Assembly (NCBI RefSeq): GCF_001957125.1
Contig: NZ_MPHJ01000005.1
Location: 248,001-312,000 of the forward strand
Direction of reading: 5' to 3'
DNA: 64,000 nt
Source of the DNA: Shewanella sp. UCD-KL12
GTDB taxonomy: Bacteria > Pseudomonadota > Gammaproteobacteria > Enterobacterales > Shewanellaceae
This document shows positions 1-8,601 of the stretch, piece by piece. A program made the position numbers and the translations under genes. A model generated the notes under the pieces. It saw only the letters and a list, made by a program, of their open reading frames with translations. It ran no database searches and was not told the origin of the DNA. The first letter of the stretch is position 1. Every line of letters begins with the position of its first letter.

Positions 1-2
1 CA

Positions 3-1778
3 AATACTCAGCTTGCATTGATCTATAAAGTCGCAGCGATTTGGGGGGGACATGAAGGTTCGATGTTGTTCTGGGTTGTAGCTATGGCAGTTTGGGGCTG
101 TATCATCACCTTCTCAGGTAAATATCAAGATAGAGCCTTTATCGGTCGCTTTATTGCTGTTTTGTCTTTTGTCATCGCAGGTTTTTGCCTGTTTATGCTG
201 TTTACTTCTAATCCATTTGCAAGACTACTGCCTAACTACCCTATTGAAGGCAGAGATCTCAACCCTATCCTGCAAGACATTGGCCTAATATTGCATCCAC
301 CTATGCTGTTTTTGGGCTATGTCGGCCTTACCATATGTTTTGCCGCTGCCATTTCTGCACTGTTAGGTGAAGGCTTAACCAAACAGAAAGCGGCTTACTT
401 ACGCCCTTGGGCTATTACTGCCTGGGTATTTCTTACTGGTGGTAACGCATTTGGTTCATGGTGGGCCTATAACGAACTTGGCTGGGGCGGGTGGTGGTTC
501 TGGGATCCAGTAGAAAATGCTTCATTTATCCCTTGGCTAGTCGCTACTGGACTCGTGCATTCGGTCAATATGACACATAAACGTGGGCTCTTTGGCTCAA
601 CAACTATCTTTCTCTGTATTTTAGCCTTCTCTTTGAGCCTACTTGGCACATTCTTAGTCAGATCCGGTGTGGTGCAGTCAGTACATGCGTTTGCTTCTGA
701 TCCCACTCGAGGCTTCTCTATTCTTGTGTTACTTCTCACTTATACAGGCGCTGCACTCGCATTGTTTGCCTATAAGTCTAGTAACCTTAATTTCAAAATC
801 GACTTCTCTGCACTATCTAAAGAAAGCCTACTGTTACTCGGTAACTTGCTGCTCGTCGCCGCTGCGCTATCAGTACTACTCGGAACCTGCTATCCAATAA
901 TCTATGAAGTCGCTACAGGGGCCACTATTTCGGTGGGCCCGCCTTACTTTAATAGCATCTTTATTCCAATTGCTGTATGCGTATTTATCTTAATGGGACT
1001 GACCCCACTTATCAGGTGGCAATCGGCTCGGGTAGAAGCATTGCGAACTCCTGCAGTAATGGCCTTAATCAGCCTAACCTTAGCTTGTGTGTTCACCTTT
1101 ACCAGCCAAGATGAGTTTTCTATATGGTTACTGCTTGGCGCTTTTTCTGTTTTATGGATTCTGTCCTGCGTACTACTGAGCCTGAAACAATTTTTATCCC
1201 ACAGCGCTCACTCAAGCTATCAAGCTGTAGATAAACGCAGCCGAGCGCGATTCTTAGGCATGTGTTTTGCTCACTTAGGTGTTGCCCTCTCAGTGTTTGG
1301 CGCAACGTGCGTATCTAACTTCGAGCAGGAGGAGTTACTCAGGATGGGGCCGGGTAATGGCAAAGAGGTTGCAGGGTATACCTTTGTTTATGAAGAGACC
1401 CAGCACGTTGATAGAGCTAGCTTTACGGCCATTCAAGCCAAAATCATGGTGCTCGATAAGCATGAAAATATAGTCACCTATATCTACCCACAAAGACAAA
1501 CTTTTAAAACCAATGCGATGGAGATGTCAGCTGCGGGCATTCACTCATCACTGTTTGGCGATCTGTATGTCTCTATGGGAGTGGCGTTAAGTGAAACTGA
1601 GTATTTAATTCGAATCAGCTATAAACCTTTCGTTAACTGGTTATGGATTGGCGCGCTATTTATGATGCTTGCAGGTTGCTCAATCATCTACAACTTACGT
1701 CCTGTAAAAAAGTCCAAACAAGCAAGGTGTGCGCGAAACATGCCCGGCCTACAAACCCGTGGTGAGGTGAAGCCATGA
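3..1778 (+). CDS. ccmF: Cytochrome c haem lyase subunit CcmF/NrfE-type, 5' truncated
   Basis: CcmF-type proteins hold haem b in the inner membrane and, with CcmH, attach haem to apocytochrome c in the periplasm. The visible 591 codons stay open to the window edge and the family is usually about 650 residues, so the start lies outside. A tryptophan-rich WWD signature (GWGGWWFWDPVENASF) is coded near 480-525, and many hydrophobic segments fill the protein. Its stop overlaps the next start (ATGA), so the three genes here are probably translated together. The partner CcmH is atypical, which suggests a dedicated system (NrfEFG- or SirEFG-like) rather than the general ccm operon. The target cytochrome gene is probably outside the window. 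Confidence 0.9.
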   Translation, partial: NTQLALIYKVAAIWGGHEGSMLFWVVAMAVWGCIITFSGKYQDRAFIGRFIAVLSFVIAGFCLFMLFTSNPFARLLPNYPIEGRDLNPILQDIGLILHPPMLFLGYVGLTICFAAAISALLGEGLTKQKAAYLRPWAITAWVFLTGGNAFGSWWAYNELGWGGWWFWDPVENASFIPWLVATGLVHSVNMTHKRGLFGSTTIFLCILAFSLSLLGTFLVRSGVVQSVHAFASDPTRGFSILVLLLTYTGAALALFAYKSSNLNFKIDFSALSKESLLLLGNLLLVAAALSVLLGTCYPIIYEVATGATISVGPPYFNSIFIPIAVCVFILMGLTPLIRWQSARVEALRTPAVMALISLTLACVFTFTSQDEFSIWLLLGAFSVLWILSCVLLSLKQFLSHSAHSSYQAVDKRSRARFLGMCFAHLGVALSVFGATCVSNFEQEELLRMGPGNGKEVAGYTFVYEETQHVDRASFTAIQAKIMVLDKHENIVTYIYPQRQTFKTNAMEMSAAGIHSSLFGDLYVSMGVALSETEYLIRISYKPFVNWLWIGALFMMLAGCSIIYNLRPVKKSKQARCARNMPGLQTRGEVKP

Positions 1779-2254
1779 AACACATCGCCGTAGCACTGTT
1801 ACTGGTTGTATTCACCTTTTCAAGCGCATTCTCATCGAGCTGCGCCGCCAGTGCTGAAGATAGAGTAATCCCTAAAGCCGATCCTATTACCTATACCAGT
1901 GAGCAAAAGCATAAGCTGAGATTAGAGATATCAAGAGAGCTTCGCTGCCCTAAATCAATCAACCAAAACCTGCTGGATTCTCAAGCTCCTATAGCCAGCG
2001 AGCTCAAAGCACAGATCTACCTGATGCTTGAGCAGGGCCATAGTAAAGTTGAGATAGTTAATTTTATGGTTGAGCGTTATGGAGAGAAGATCCGCTATAT
2101 GCCATCTCTTTCAGGCGGCACTACCATCCTTTGGCTAGCCCCCTTACTCTTTGTCCTTATCGCGATTGCTAGCGTGTTCATATTCATTCGCCCAAGAATG
2201 ATAAAACAGACAGAGCCAGTTCACCCTTCTCAAGTTGATGGAAGTCAATCATGA
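1775..2254 (+). CDS. CcmH/NrfF-like protein with a single active-site cysteine
   Basis: CcmH proteins are periplasmic, membrane-anchored thiol proteins that present reduced apocytochrome to CcmF. This 159-residue protein has a signal peptide, the family core and a C-terminal membrane segment (about 112-136). The family motif LRCxxC appears as LRCPKSINQN: Cys58 is present but the second cysteine is replaced by Ile61. The only other cysteine is in the signal peptide. The rest of the core (NQNLLDSQAPIA, YGEKIRYMPSL) is intact, so this is a variant and not a ruined gene. The start overlaps the ccmF stop by 4 nt and the stop overlaps the next start by 4 nt. I infer a specialised lyase for one cytochrome. 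Confidence 0.85.
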   Translation: MKHIAVALLLVVFTFSSAFSSSCAASAEDRVIPKADPITYTSEQKHKLRLEISRELRCPKSINQNLLDSQAPIASELKAQIYLMLEQGHSKVEIVNFMVERYGEKIRYMPSLSGGTTILWLAPLLFVLIAIASVFIFIRPRMIKQTEPVHPSQVDGSQS

Positions 2255-2868
2255 TCAATTTTCGAAATGTCACATTATCAACAAAATTGGCGCTAGGGTT
2301 TACCTTAGCCAGCTCTCTATTGTTAAGCAGCATTACTGCAACTCAGGCCTCTATTCCAACCACTAAGGTCTACAGCACAGGAGATGCGATAGATAAACCT
2401 ATGATCATGTCTCGGTTTATTGAGATGAGCTCAGCACGATCTGTACCTGACGTCTCATTTACGGACACCCAAGGTGATGAGATAAGCTTAAAGCAGTTCA
2501 AAGGCAAGGTGGTGATGGTAAACCTATGGGCAACTTGGTGCGCCCCCTGTATTAAAGAGATCCCGCAGATGGAGCAGATCCGCCAAGCTAACCTAAACAA
2601 TAATCTCGTGGTTGTGCCTATCTCAATCGATGAGGAGCCCGAGCTGGTAAAACCATTTCTAATCAAACATGGCCTAGCCGATTATCAGACTTGGCTCGAT
2701 CCAAACAAGCAGATAGATCAAGTGATGCCTGCAGATGTTGTTCCAGCCACCTACTTTTTTGATGGTTCAGGTAACTTAATCGGCTTTCTTAGAGGTTATC
2801 TCGACTGGGGTGATAAAGAGGTACAGCCCTATCTTGAAAAGCTAACGGCAAAATACGCAGGTAAATAA
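2251..2868 (+). CDS. TlpA/ResA/CcmG-like periplasmic thioredoxin
   Basis: This 205-residue secreted protein has an N-terminal hydrophobic segment (about 11-33) and a thioredoxin fold with WATWCAPC, active-site cysteines Cys97 and Cys100. Such proteins reduce cysteines of haem-binding motifs or of CcmH before haem attachment. A cis-proline region (DVVPATYFF) is also visible. It is the last gene of a three-gene coupled operon with CcmF and a CcmH variant, and a strong terminator follows. The context supports a role as reductant in cytochrome c maturation; which cytochrome is served cannot be told from this window. Confidence 0.85.
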   Translation: MINFRNVTLSTKLALGFTLASSLLLSSITATQASIPTTKVYSTGDAIDKPMIMSRFIEMSSARSVPDVSFTDTQGDEISLKQFKGKVVMVNLWATWCAPCIKEIPQMEQIRQANLNNNLVVVPISIDEEPELVKPFLIKHGLADYQTWLDPNKQIDQVMPADVVPATYFFDGSGNLIGFLRGYLDWGDKEVQPYLEKLTAKYAGK

Positions 2869-2887
2869 GGTTAAACAGGTTCTCACA

Positions 2888-2928
2888 CCGTCCGGTATTT
2901 CTATCACTCTTTCACCGGACGGGTTTTT
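2888..2928 (+). terminator. Intrinsic terminator of the cytochrome maturation operon
   Basis: A perfect 9-bp stem CCGTCCGGT (2888-2896) / ACCGGACGG (2914-2922) is followed by a T run at 2924-2928. It lies 20 bp after the thioredoxin stop. Confidence 0.85.
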
Positions 2929-2942
2929 CTACTCAATATGAC

Positions 2943-3158
2943 CTATTCAGCCTCTTCAGGGCGAAATTCAAGAATATCTCCAGGCTGACAGTTCAGATAA
3001 CCACAGATACTGGCTAACGTCTCGAAACGCACCCCTTTTACCTTGCCCCGCTTTAACAATGACAGATTAGCTTCCGTGATGCCTATAGCTTTAGCGAGCT
3101 CCTTTGAACTCACTTTTCGCACTGCCATCATGACATCTAAATTAACGATTATTTGCAT
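2943..3158 (-). CDS. Small XRE/Cro-type HTH regulator (YozG-like)
   Basis: A 71-residue protein that is almost entirely one helix-turn-helix domain (SSKELAKAIGITEANLSLLK), ending in a short acidic tail with a QPGDILEF motif typical of YozG-like single-domain regulators. The ATG at 3158 is preferred because homologues begin near a hydrophobic NLDVMMA stretch; an upstream in-frame GTG at 3176 would add six residues. It lies just downstream of a DUF2975 membrane protein on the same strand, and that pairing recurs in bacteria (YoaS/YozG of Bacillus). I infer an operon in which the regulator may control its own membrane partner. Confidence 0.85.
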   Translation of the reverse strand: MQIIVNLDVMMAVRKVSSKELAKAIGITEANLSLLKRGKVKGVRFETLASICGYLNCQPGDILEFRPEEAE

Positions 3159-3188
3159 AATTTTTTCATCCAACACACGATAACGAAC

Positions 3189-3704
3189 TTAGATAAACTC
3201 TTTGTTTTCGGCTTCAATTTCTCTCGCAGCCTTCAGCAGATAAACAATCAACAGCATCAACAACAGCGTCGTGATATTGCCAAAATCAAGCGGTAGCTCT
3301 AAGTGTGTCTTCTCATGAAACTGGCCATGGTAATAACCCGTCACTAAATGCTGGACTATTTCGATACAAAAATCCGCCAACTTAATCCAGACAAGCCACA
3401 GATAACAGGTCATTGCTTGCTGCCCAAAAAATAGCCCCTGTTGAAAATGACTCAGCAATTTCTGCAACCAATAAACACCCAAAATCAAACTGATTAAAAT
3501 AGGGGATTGTATCGCTAGCAACACACTACGGCTCGCTCGATCATCAAACCAAAGCTCATTAAAAAGCATGCTATTAGCAAAGCGGATCTCATCATGAACC
3601 CAATAGCTATAGCCTAGGTAAACCAACACAACTGCAGTCGCGATTAAGACTACACCTCTAAAAAAACCACTGATCTTCATCAGCTTGTGCATATTTGCAT
3701 TCAT
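3189..3704 (-). CDS. DUF2975 integral membrane protein
   Basis: A 171-residue protein with four hydrophobic segments (about 12-30, 60-80, 98-117 and 143-162), matching the general layout of DUF2975 proteins. It starts at ATG 3704 (MNANMHKLMKI). Its stop lies close upstream of the XRE regulator gene, so the two are likely co-transcribed. No catalytic motif is visible and the function of the family is unknown. The assignment rests on the four-helix layout and on the characteristic neighbour. Confidence 0.75.
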   Translation of the reverse strand: MNANMHKLMKISGFFRGVVLIATAVVLVYLGYSYWVHDEIRFANSMLFNELWFDDRASRSVLLAIQSPILISLILGVYWLQKLLSHFQQGLFFGQQAMTCYLWLVWIKLADFCIEIVQHLVTGYYHGQFHEKTHLELPLDFGNITTLLLMLLIVYLLKAAREIEAENKEFI

Positions 3705-3890
3705 TGCGATAAATTTTCCCTGCCACTATTTTCAATAGATTATATCAGACAGAAACATTTCATCATAAAATAATATCAAATTATCGTTTTACAATAATTA
3801 TTTTATGTAATAGGCTGATTAGCAATTCAAGAATAAAGGATCTGTAGCTAAAACAGATTAAAGTTTGAGCTGTTATAAAAGGAATGATTC

Positions 3891-5957
3891 ATGAAAACGA
3901 ATACAATTTTACCTAGCATACTGGCGACAACACTCGCCGCGACCTTGTTCGCTACGGGTTGCTCACAGACCCCATCACAATCAAAGCTACCGACTCAAAC
4001 AAGCGCTCAACAGCAAGTTGCTCAGGTGCCACTTATTCCTGTTGAAGCTTTCTTTAATGAGCAAGGGATCAGCGGATTAAAAACCTCTAGCGATGGCCAA
4101 TGGCTAGCCTTCTTTAAAGAGTACCAAGGTGCTAAAAATATCTACTTAATGCCTGCAGGCGCTGGTGTTGATAAAGCATTCCCCATTACCACCTCAAAGG
4201 AGCCTGTATTGAACTTCAGGTGGTCCAGTGAAGCTAATGAGATCTTCTATCTCAAAGACAGTGGCGGTAATGAAAACACTCAAATTTATAAGTTAACCTT
4301 AGATACTACACACACTAAGCCGGCAGCTAACACCACAGCGCTAACGAGCAACAATGAGATAAGGTATGACCTGCTCAAACAGGCAAAAGACAAGCCAGAT
4401 ACATTAGTGCTGATGTCTAACCAAGATAACCCGCAGCAGATGGATATCTATCACCTCAATATCAACTCTGGGGATATCAGTAATGTTTTTGCTAACACCT
4501 TTGGTTTCTCGCAAATCGAGGTTAATAAGTTAGGACAACCCGTACTCGGAACCAGCAGTAACCCAGACAATACCTCAGATCTCTACGCCAAAATCGATGG
4601 CAAGTGGGTTAGCCTCATCAAAACAGAATTTGGCGAAAGCATAGATATTCTCAGTTTCGATAGTAATAACAACCTTGCCTATCTCAGCGCTGATATTGAG
4701 GGCCGAGATAAGCAACAGCTGCTACGTCTAAATTTGGCAACAGGAAAGCTAGATACACTGCATAGTGACCCACTCGATGAGTCTGACGTCTCGGAAGTGA
4801 TTTTCAACGATGACGGTGCGCCACTTGCCGTCTCCTATTATGGCGGCCGCCTGCGTACTTACCCGTTAGATGACGAGTTTGCTAAAAACTGGCAGAAGAT
4901 TAATGACCACTTCAAACAAGACGTTGAGATAACCATCAGCGACAGAAATGAAAAAACCGGTCTATGGCAACTGCATGTCGCCAGTGATGTCGATATGGGG
5001 AGTGATTACCGCTTTGATACTAACAAGGGCAGTGTGACAGTATTGCTCAAGCAGGAAGCATCAATTGAACCTGAGCTGCTCTCTAAGCGTCAATCCATCA
5101 CTTATCAGGCGCGTGACGGAGTAAGCATACAAGCTTACCTCACCCTTCCTAAAGGGCAGAGTAAAAACTTACCCACGGTTATCCTGCCCCATGGTGGCCC
5201 TTGGGCACGTGACTACTGGACGCTCAGCTCTGGTTACTTCAACCCTATAGCCCAGCTACTTGCTAATCGGGGCTACGCGGTTCTGCAACCCAACTTTCGC
5301 GCATCGACAGGTTTTGGTAAACGCTTCCTAAACTTGGGCAATAAGAACTGGGGCACAGGTAGCATGCAAGATGATCTCACTGACGGGGCAAACTACCTTG
5401 TAGAACAAGGGACTGCTGATAAGCAACGCCTAGGGATCATGGGCGCTTCATATGGTGGCTATGCTGCATTGGCAGGGGCAACCTTTACGCCAGATCTATA
5501 CCAAGCCGTGATCTCATATGTCGGTCCCTCTAGCCTTATCACCTTGCTAGAGTCATTTCCGCCACACTTCCGTCCATACCTAGGACAGTTTTATAGTGCA
5601 GTGGGCGACCCTGAAATCGCAGCAGACAGAGAAGATATGCTAGCGCGTTCACCGATAAAGTTTGTCGATCAAATCAAGGCGCCACTGATGCTAGTACAAG
5701 GGGCGAACGATCCTAGGGTCACACAACTTGAGTCCGACAATATTGCGCGAGTGATGTATAAGCAGGCTCTTCCGGTAGAGTATATTCTGGCAAAAGATGA
5801 AGGTCATGGTTTTAGAAAGCGTGATAACAAACTGGCCTATATCGTCGCCATGGAGCAGTTCTTCGGCGAGCATTTAGGCGGTAGAGTCGATAAACGCGTC
5901 ACGCCAAGTCTTGCCACTCACCTAAATACGCTTAAGGTGGATGTCAGCCAGTTGTAA
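3891..5957 (+). CDS. S9 family prolyl oligopeptidase-type lipoprotein
   Basis: A 688-residue secreted serine peptidase of the dipeptidyl/acylaminoacyl peptidase group. The N-terminus carries a lipoprotein-type signal (LFATGC, Cys24). An N-terminal beta-propeller region (about 45-390) is followed by an alpha/beta hydrolase domain. The catalytic triad is readable: Ser520 in GASYGG, Asp607 in QGANDPR and His639 in DEGHGF. HGGPWARD supplies the oxyanion region. It probably cleaves short peptides in the periplasm. A good ribosome site (AAAAGGAATG) precedes ATG 3891. It appears monocistronic, with a strong hairpin after the stop. A second S9 peptidase lies at 25450-27540. Confidence 0.9.
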   Translation: MKTNTILPSILATTLAATLFATGCSQTPSQSKLPTQTSAQQQVAQVPLIPVEAFFNEQGISGLKTSSDGQWLAFFKEYQGAKNIYLMPAGAGVDKAFPITTSKEPVLNFRWSSEANEIFYLKDSGGNENTQIYKLTLDTTHTKPAANTTALTSNNEIRYDLLKQAKDKPDTLVLMSNQDNPQQMDIYHLNINSGDISNVFANTFGFSQIEVNKLGQPVLGTSSNPDNTSDLYAKIDGKWVSLIKTEFGESIDILSFDSNNNLAYLSADIEGRDKQQLLRLNLATGKLDTLHSDPLDESDVSEVIFNDDGAPLAVSYYGGRLRTYPLDDEFAKNWQKINDHFKQDVEITISDRNEKTGLWQLHVASDVDMGSDYRFDTNKGSVTVLLKQEASIEPELLSKRQSITYQARDGVSIQAYLTLPKGQSKNLPTVILPHGGPWARDYWTLSSGYFNPIAQLLANRGYAVLQPNFRASTGFGKRFLNLGNKNWGTGSMQDDLTDGANYLVEQGTADKQRLGIMGASYGGYAALAGATFTPDLYQAVISYVGPSSLITLLESFPPHFRPYLGQFYSAVGDPEIAADREDMLARSPIKFVDQIKAPLMLVQGANDPRVTQLESDNIARVMYKQALPVEYILAKDEGHGFRKRDNKLAYIVAMEQFFGEHLGGRVDKRVTPSLATHLNTLKVDVSQL

Positions 5958-5963
5958 TTTATA

Positions 5964-5993
5964 GCGAGCCGAATAGCTAACTATTCGGCTCGC
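5964..5993 (+). terminator. Long perfect hairpin after the S9 peptidase gene
   Basis: A 13-bp perfect stem (5964-5976 with 5981-5993) closes a CTAA loop just after the stop codon. The following T run is poor, so it may be a terminator or an mRNA 3' stabiliser. Confidence 0.6.
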
Positions 5994-6064
5994 ACTTTCA
6001 TAAATTTTGCACTGCTTATCAATCATTAAAATAATACAAATTGCATCATCAAGGAGGTATACAC

Positions 6065-6093
6065 TTGTCTATTCCAACAAAAACTTGTATAAA
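6065..6093 (+). promoter_or_regulatory. Sigma70-type promoter of the GGDEF-EAL gene
   Basis: TTGTCT (6065-6070), a 17-bp spacer and TATAAA (6088-6093) form a near-consensus promoter. It predicts a start near 6100 and a leader of about 30 nt before ATG 6130. No clear Shine-Dalgarno lies in that leader. Confidence 0.6.
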
Positions 6094-6129
6094 TTGCCCC
6101 CATAAAAAGACAATCAACTGCTTATCAAC

Positions 6130-8541
6130 ATGCTTTCAATCAGAGCTATTATCCTTGCACTCTCTCTCTCGATATTTTGTTTCGAAATAGCAGCTATTTC
6201 AGAAGAAACTCAAGCAATTGATTTATTTAGCAATAGCCAGATTCCTCACTGTTCTATTTTAAGTGAAAACAGTACCGAACAAGGGATAAAAAAAGCAGAA
6301 CTTCAGTTTATCTCATTTCCTGTGCTTTACGCCTTAACCAACAATACCGCATTCATATCCTCACCTTCCGATACCAAATTGAGATTGACGCACTCACTAC
6401 AGATAATCTACTCAATCGCGCTTATTTTTATACTCCTACTTCTGTTTATGAAGCTGAGAACAAAGCGAAGAGAACACCGCAATGCTGCCAAAACAGTGCA
6501 AGCATCTGAAGAGAGGCTAAAACTCGCTTTATGGGCATCTGGCGATGGTATGTGGGATTGGAATATTGAAAAAAATGAGATCTATAGAAGTAATATCACT
6601 AACCCAGTTCTGTTTGGAAATAGCGCGAATACTCTGCTAAATATTATTCATCCCGAAGATCGCGATAAAGTCGAAAGCCTGCTCGAAGCCCATCTCGCAG
6701 GTCAAAGTGTCTTCTTCGAAGCTGAGTATCGTATAAAAAATGAAGATGGCAGTTGGATATGGTTATTAGACAGAGGCAAAGTCGCCGAAACCGATAGCCA
6801 AAATAGGGCCCTCAGAATGACGGGCACCCTAAGAGATATCACCACTAAAAAGCAGACTGAAAGTACATTGAGGTTATCCGCACAAGTACTTGATAGCATG
6901 AGAGAGGCCGTTATTGTTGGCGATCATAACCATCAAATAATCTCAGTTAACCCCGCTTTCTCATCCATCTCAGGCTTCTCTTTTGAAGAGGTCGTCAATA
7001 AGCACATTCTTGATTTTGCTTCGAATAAAAAAGCACTCTCACAATACCGAAAGATACAACGAGAGCTAGCCCGCAACCATTACTGGTCAGGAGAAAGCAC
7101 CATAGCCCATCGTGATGGCAGCCAGATTTTAACTTGGCTTGAGGTCACTAAAATTGACGACCACCATGGCAAAAACGACTATTTTGTTGCTGTATTTAAC
7201 GATATAAGCGCACGTAAAAAGGCCGAGGAAGATCTGCGTTTCTTAGCCAATTATGATGCATTAACAGGCCTGCCCAACCGCTGTTTATTTCAAGATAGAA
7301 TTCAGCACGCGACTAAACAAGCTAGCAGAACAAACAGGCTTGTAGCGCTACTGTTTATCGACTTAGATCGCTTCAAATATATCAACGACTCTATGGGTCA
7401 CCATATCGGAGATCTGTTATTAAAGTCTGTTGCCCAGCGTCTAAAAAGCATTGTGAGACAAGGTGATACCGTTGCTCGTATAGGAGGGGATGAATTTACC
7501 ATTATTCTAGAAAACCTCAGCAAGCAAAGTGCAGCTAAGCAGGTGGCAGATAAAATTATTCAGGCCTTTAACACGCCATTTAATCTAGAAGGCAACAAGT
7601 TTTCAGTTTCCCCCTCGATTGGTATTAGCCTCTACCCTAATAACGCATCTTGCAGCGAACAGCTCGTCAAGTATGCCGATACCGCCATGTACCATGCAAA
7701 GTCTCAAGGACGTAACAACTATCAATTCTACCTTCCAGCCATGAATGAGGTCGCATCTCGGCACGTAGAGATTGAAGCAGGTTTAAAGCAAGCCCTCGAC
7801 CGAAATGAGCTCTACCTTGTATACCAACCTAAATACACAGTCCTTGGACAGCAGTTAACAGGTTTTGAAGCACTGTTACGTTGGCATTCGACTGAATTAG
7901 GCCATATCAACCCTATGGAGTTTATTCCTGTCGCGGAAGAGATAGGTATGATTGAGAAGATAGGCCATTGGGTATTGAATCAAGCCTGCCAACAGCTGTC
8001 TCACTGGCATCATATGGGTTATACCCAGCTCAATATTGCAGTTAACTTATCGGCTAAACAGCTAAAGACAGAGCTCGTTGATATTGTCGAAGTGGCGCTA
8101 GGCGTCGCCAACCTTCCCGCTTCATCTTTGGAGTTAGAGATCACTGAATCCAGTATCATGAGTAACCCCACAGATGCGGTATCTATCTTTACTCAATTAA
8201 AAACTTTAGGCATATCACTGGCCATCGATGACTTTGGCACAGGCTATTCTAGCCTCAGTTATCTGAAAAGATTCCCTGTGGACACACTAAAGATTGATAA
8301 AGAGTTCGTACATGACATAGATAGCAAACAGGCTGATGCCACAATCACAACTGCCATTATCGCACTAGCAAAAAGCTTACAGCTAGAGGTTGTTGCTGAG
8401 GGAGTGGAAAATCAGCAGCAACTTGAACTGTTAACGGACCATGAGTGCGATCAAGTACAGGGCTTTCTGTTTAGCAAACCGTTAAAAGCGAATGCTTGCA
8501 CAGCCTTACTGACTCCTGAACTTGTTCCAGAACGAGAATAG
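6130..8541 (+). CDS. Membrane PAS-PAS-GGDEF-EAL cyclic di-GMP enzyme
   Basis: An 803-residue sensor enzyme for cyclic di-GMP turnover. Order: signal or membrane segment (about 5-22), a short periplasmic part, a second membrane segment (about 90-112), two PAS domains (about 130-245 and 250-370), GGDEF domain and EAL domain. The GGDEF motif is intact at 452-456, with a canonical inhibitory site R443xxD446 five residues before it, so synthase activity with product feedback is plausible. The EAL motif (580-582) and DDFGTGYSSL (from 700) are intact, so phosphodiesterase activity is also possible. The small periplasmic part suggests sensing through the PAS domains. Net activity cannot be read from sequence. 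Confidence 0.93.
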   Translation: MLSIRAIILALSLSIFCFEIAAISEETQAIDLFSNSQIPHCSILSENSTEQGIKKAELQFISFPVLYALTNNTAFISSPSDTKLRLTHSLQIIYSIALIFILLLLFMKLRTKRREHRNAAKTVQASEERLKLALWASGDGMWDWNIEKNEIYRSNITNPVLFGNSANTLLNIIHPEDRDKVESLLEAHLAGQSVFFEAEYRIKNEDGSWIWLLDRGKVAETDSQNRALRMTGTLRDITTKKQTESTLRLSAQVLDSMREAVIVGDHNHQIISVNPAFSSISGFSFEEVVNKHILDFASNKKALSQYRKIQRELARNHYWSGESTIAHRDGSQILTWLEVTKIDDHHGKNDYFVAVFNDISARKKAEEDLRFLANYDALTGLPNRCLFQDRIQHATKQASRTNRLVALLFIDLDRFKYINDSMGHHIGDLLLKSVAQRLKSIVRQGDTVARIGGDEFTIILENLSKQSAAKQVADKIIQAFNTPFNLEGNKFSVSPSIGISLYPNNASCSEQLVKYADTAMYHAKSQGRNNYQFYLPAMNEVASRHVEIEAGLKQALDRNELYLVYQPKYTVLGQQLTGFEALLRWHSTELGHINPMEFIPVAEEIGMIEKIGHWVLNQACQQLSHWHHMGYTQLNIAVNLSAKQLKTELVDIVEVALGVANLPASSLELEITESSIMSNPTDAVSIFTQLKTLGISLAIDDFGTGYSSLSYLKRFPVDTLKIDKEFVHDIDSKQADATITTAIIALAKSLQLEVVAEGVENQQQLELLTDHECDQVQGFLFSKPLKANACTALLTPELVPERE

Positions 8542-8558
8542 CTGCGCTTTGACAACAA

Positions 8559-8580
8559 AAAAGGCGCCGAAGCGCCTTTT
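8559..8580. terminator. Bidirectional terminator between the GGDEF-EAL gene and ilvE
   Basis: AAAAGGCGC / GCGCCTTTT around a CGAA loop. The A and T runs on each side allow it to serve both convergent genes. Confidence 0.8.
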
Positions 8581-8601
8581 ACTATCTCAATAGGTATAAA
8601 G

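Noticed and set aside
6065..6190. A 41-codon cysteine-containing upstream ORF with TTG start and a perfect AAGGAGGT ribosome site before the GGDEF-EAL gene
   Set aside because: The near-consensus promoter TTGTCT-N17-TATAAA overlaps this start, so the mRNA should begin near 6100 and would not contain the ribosome site.
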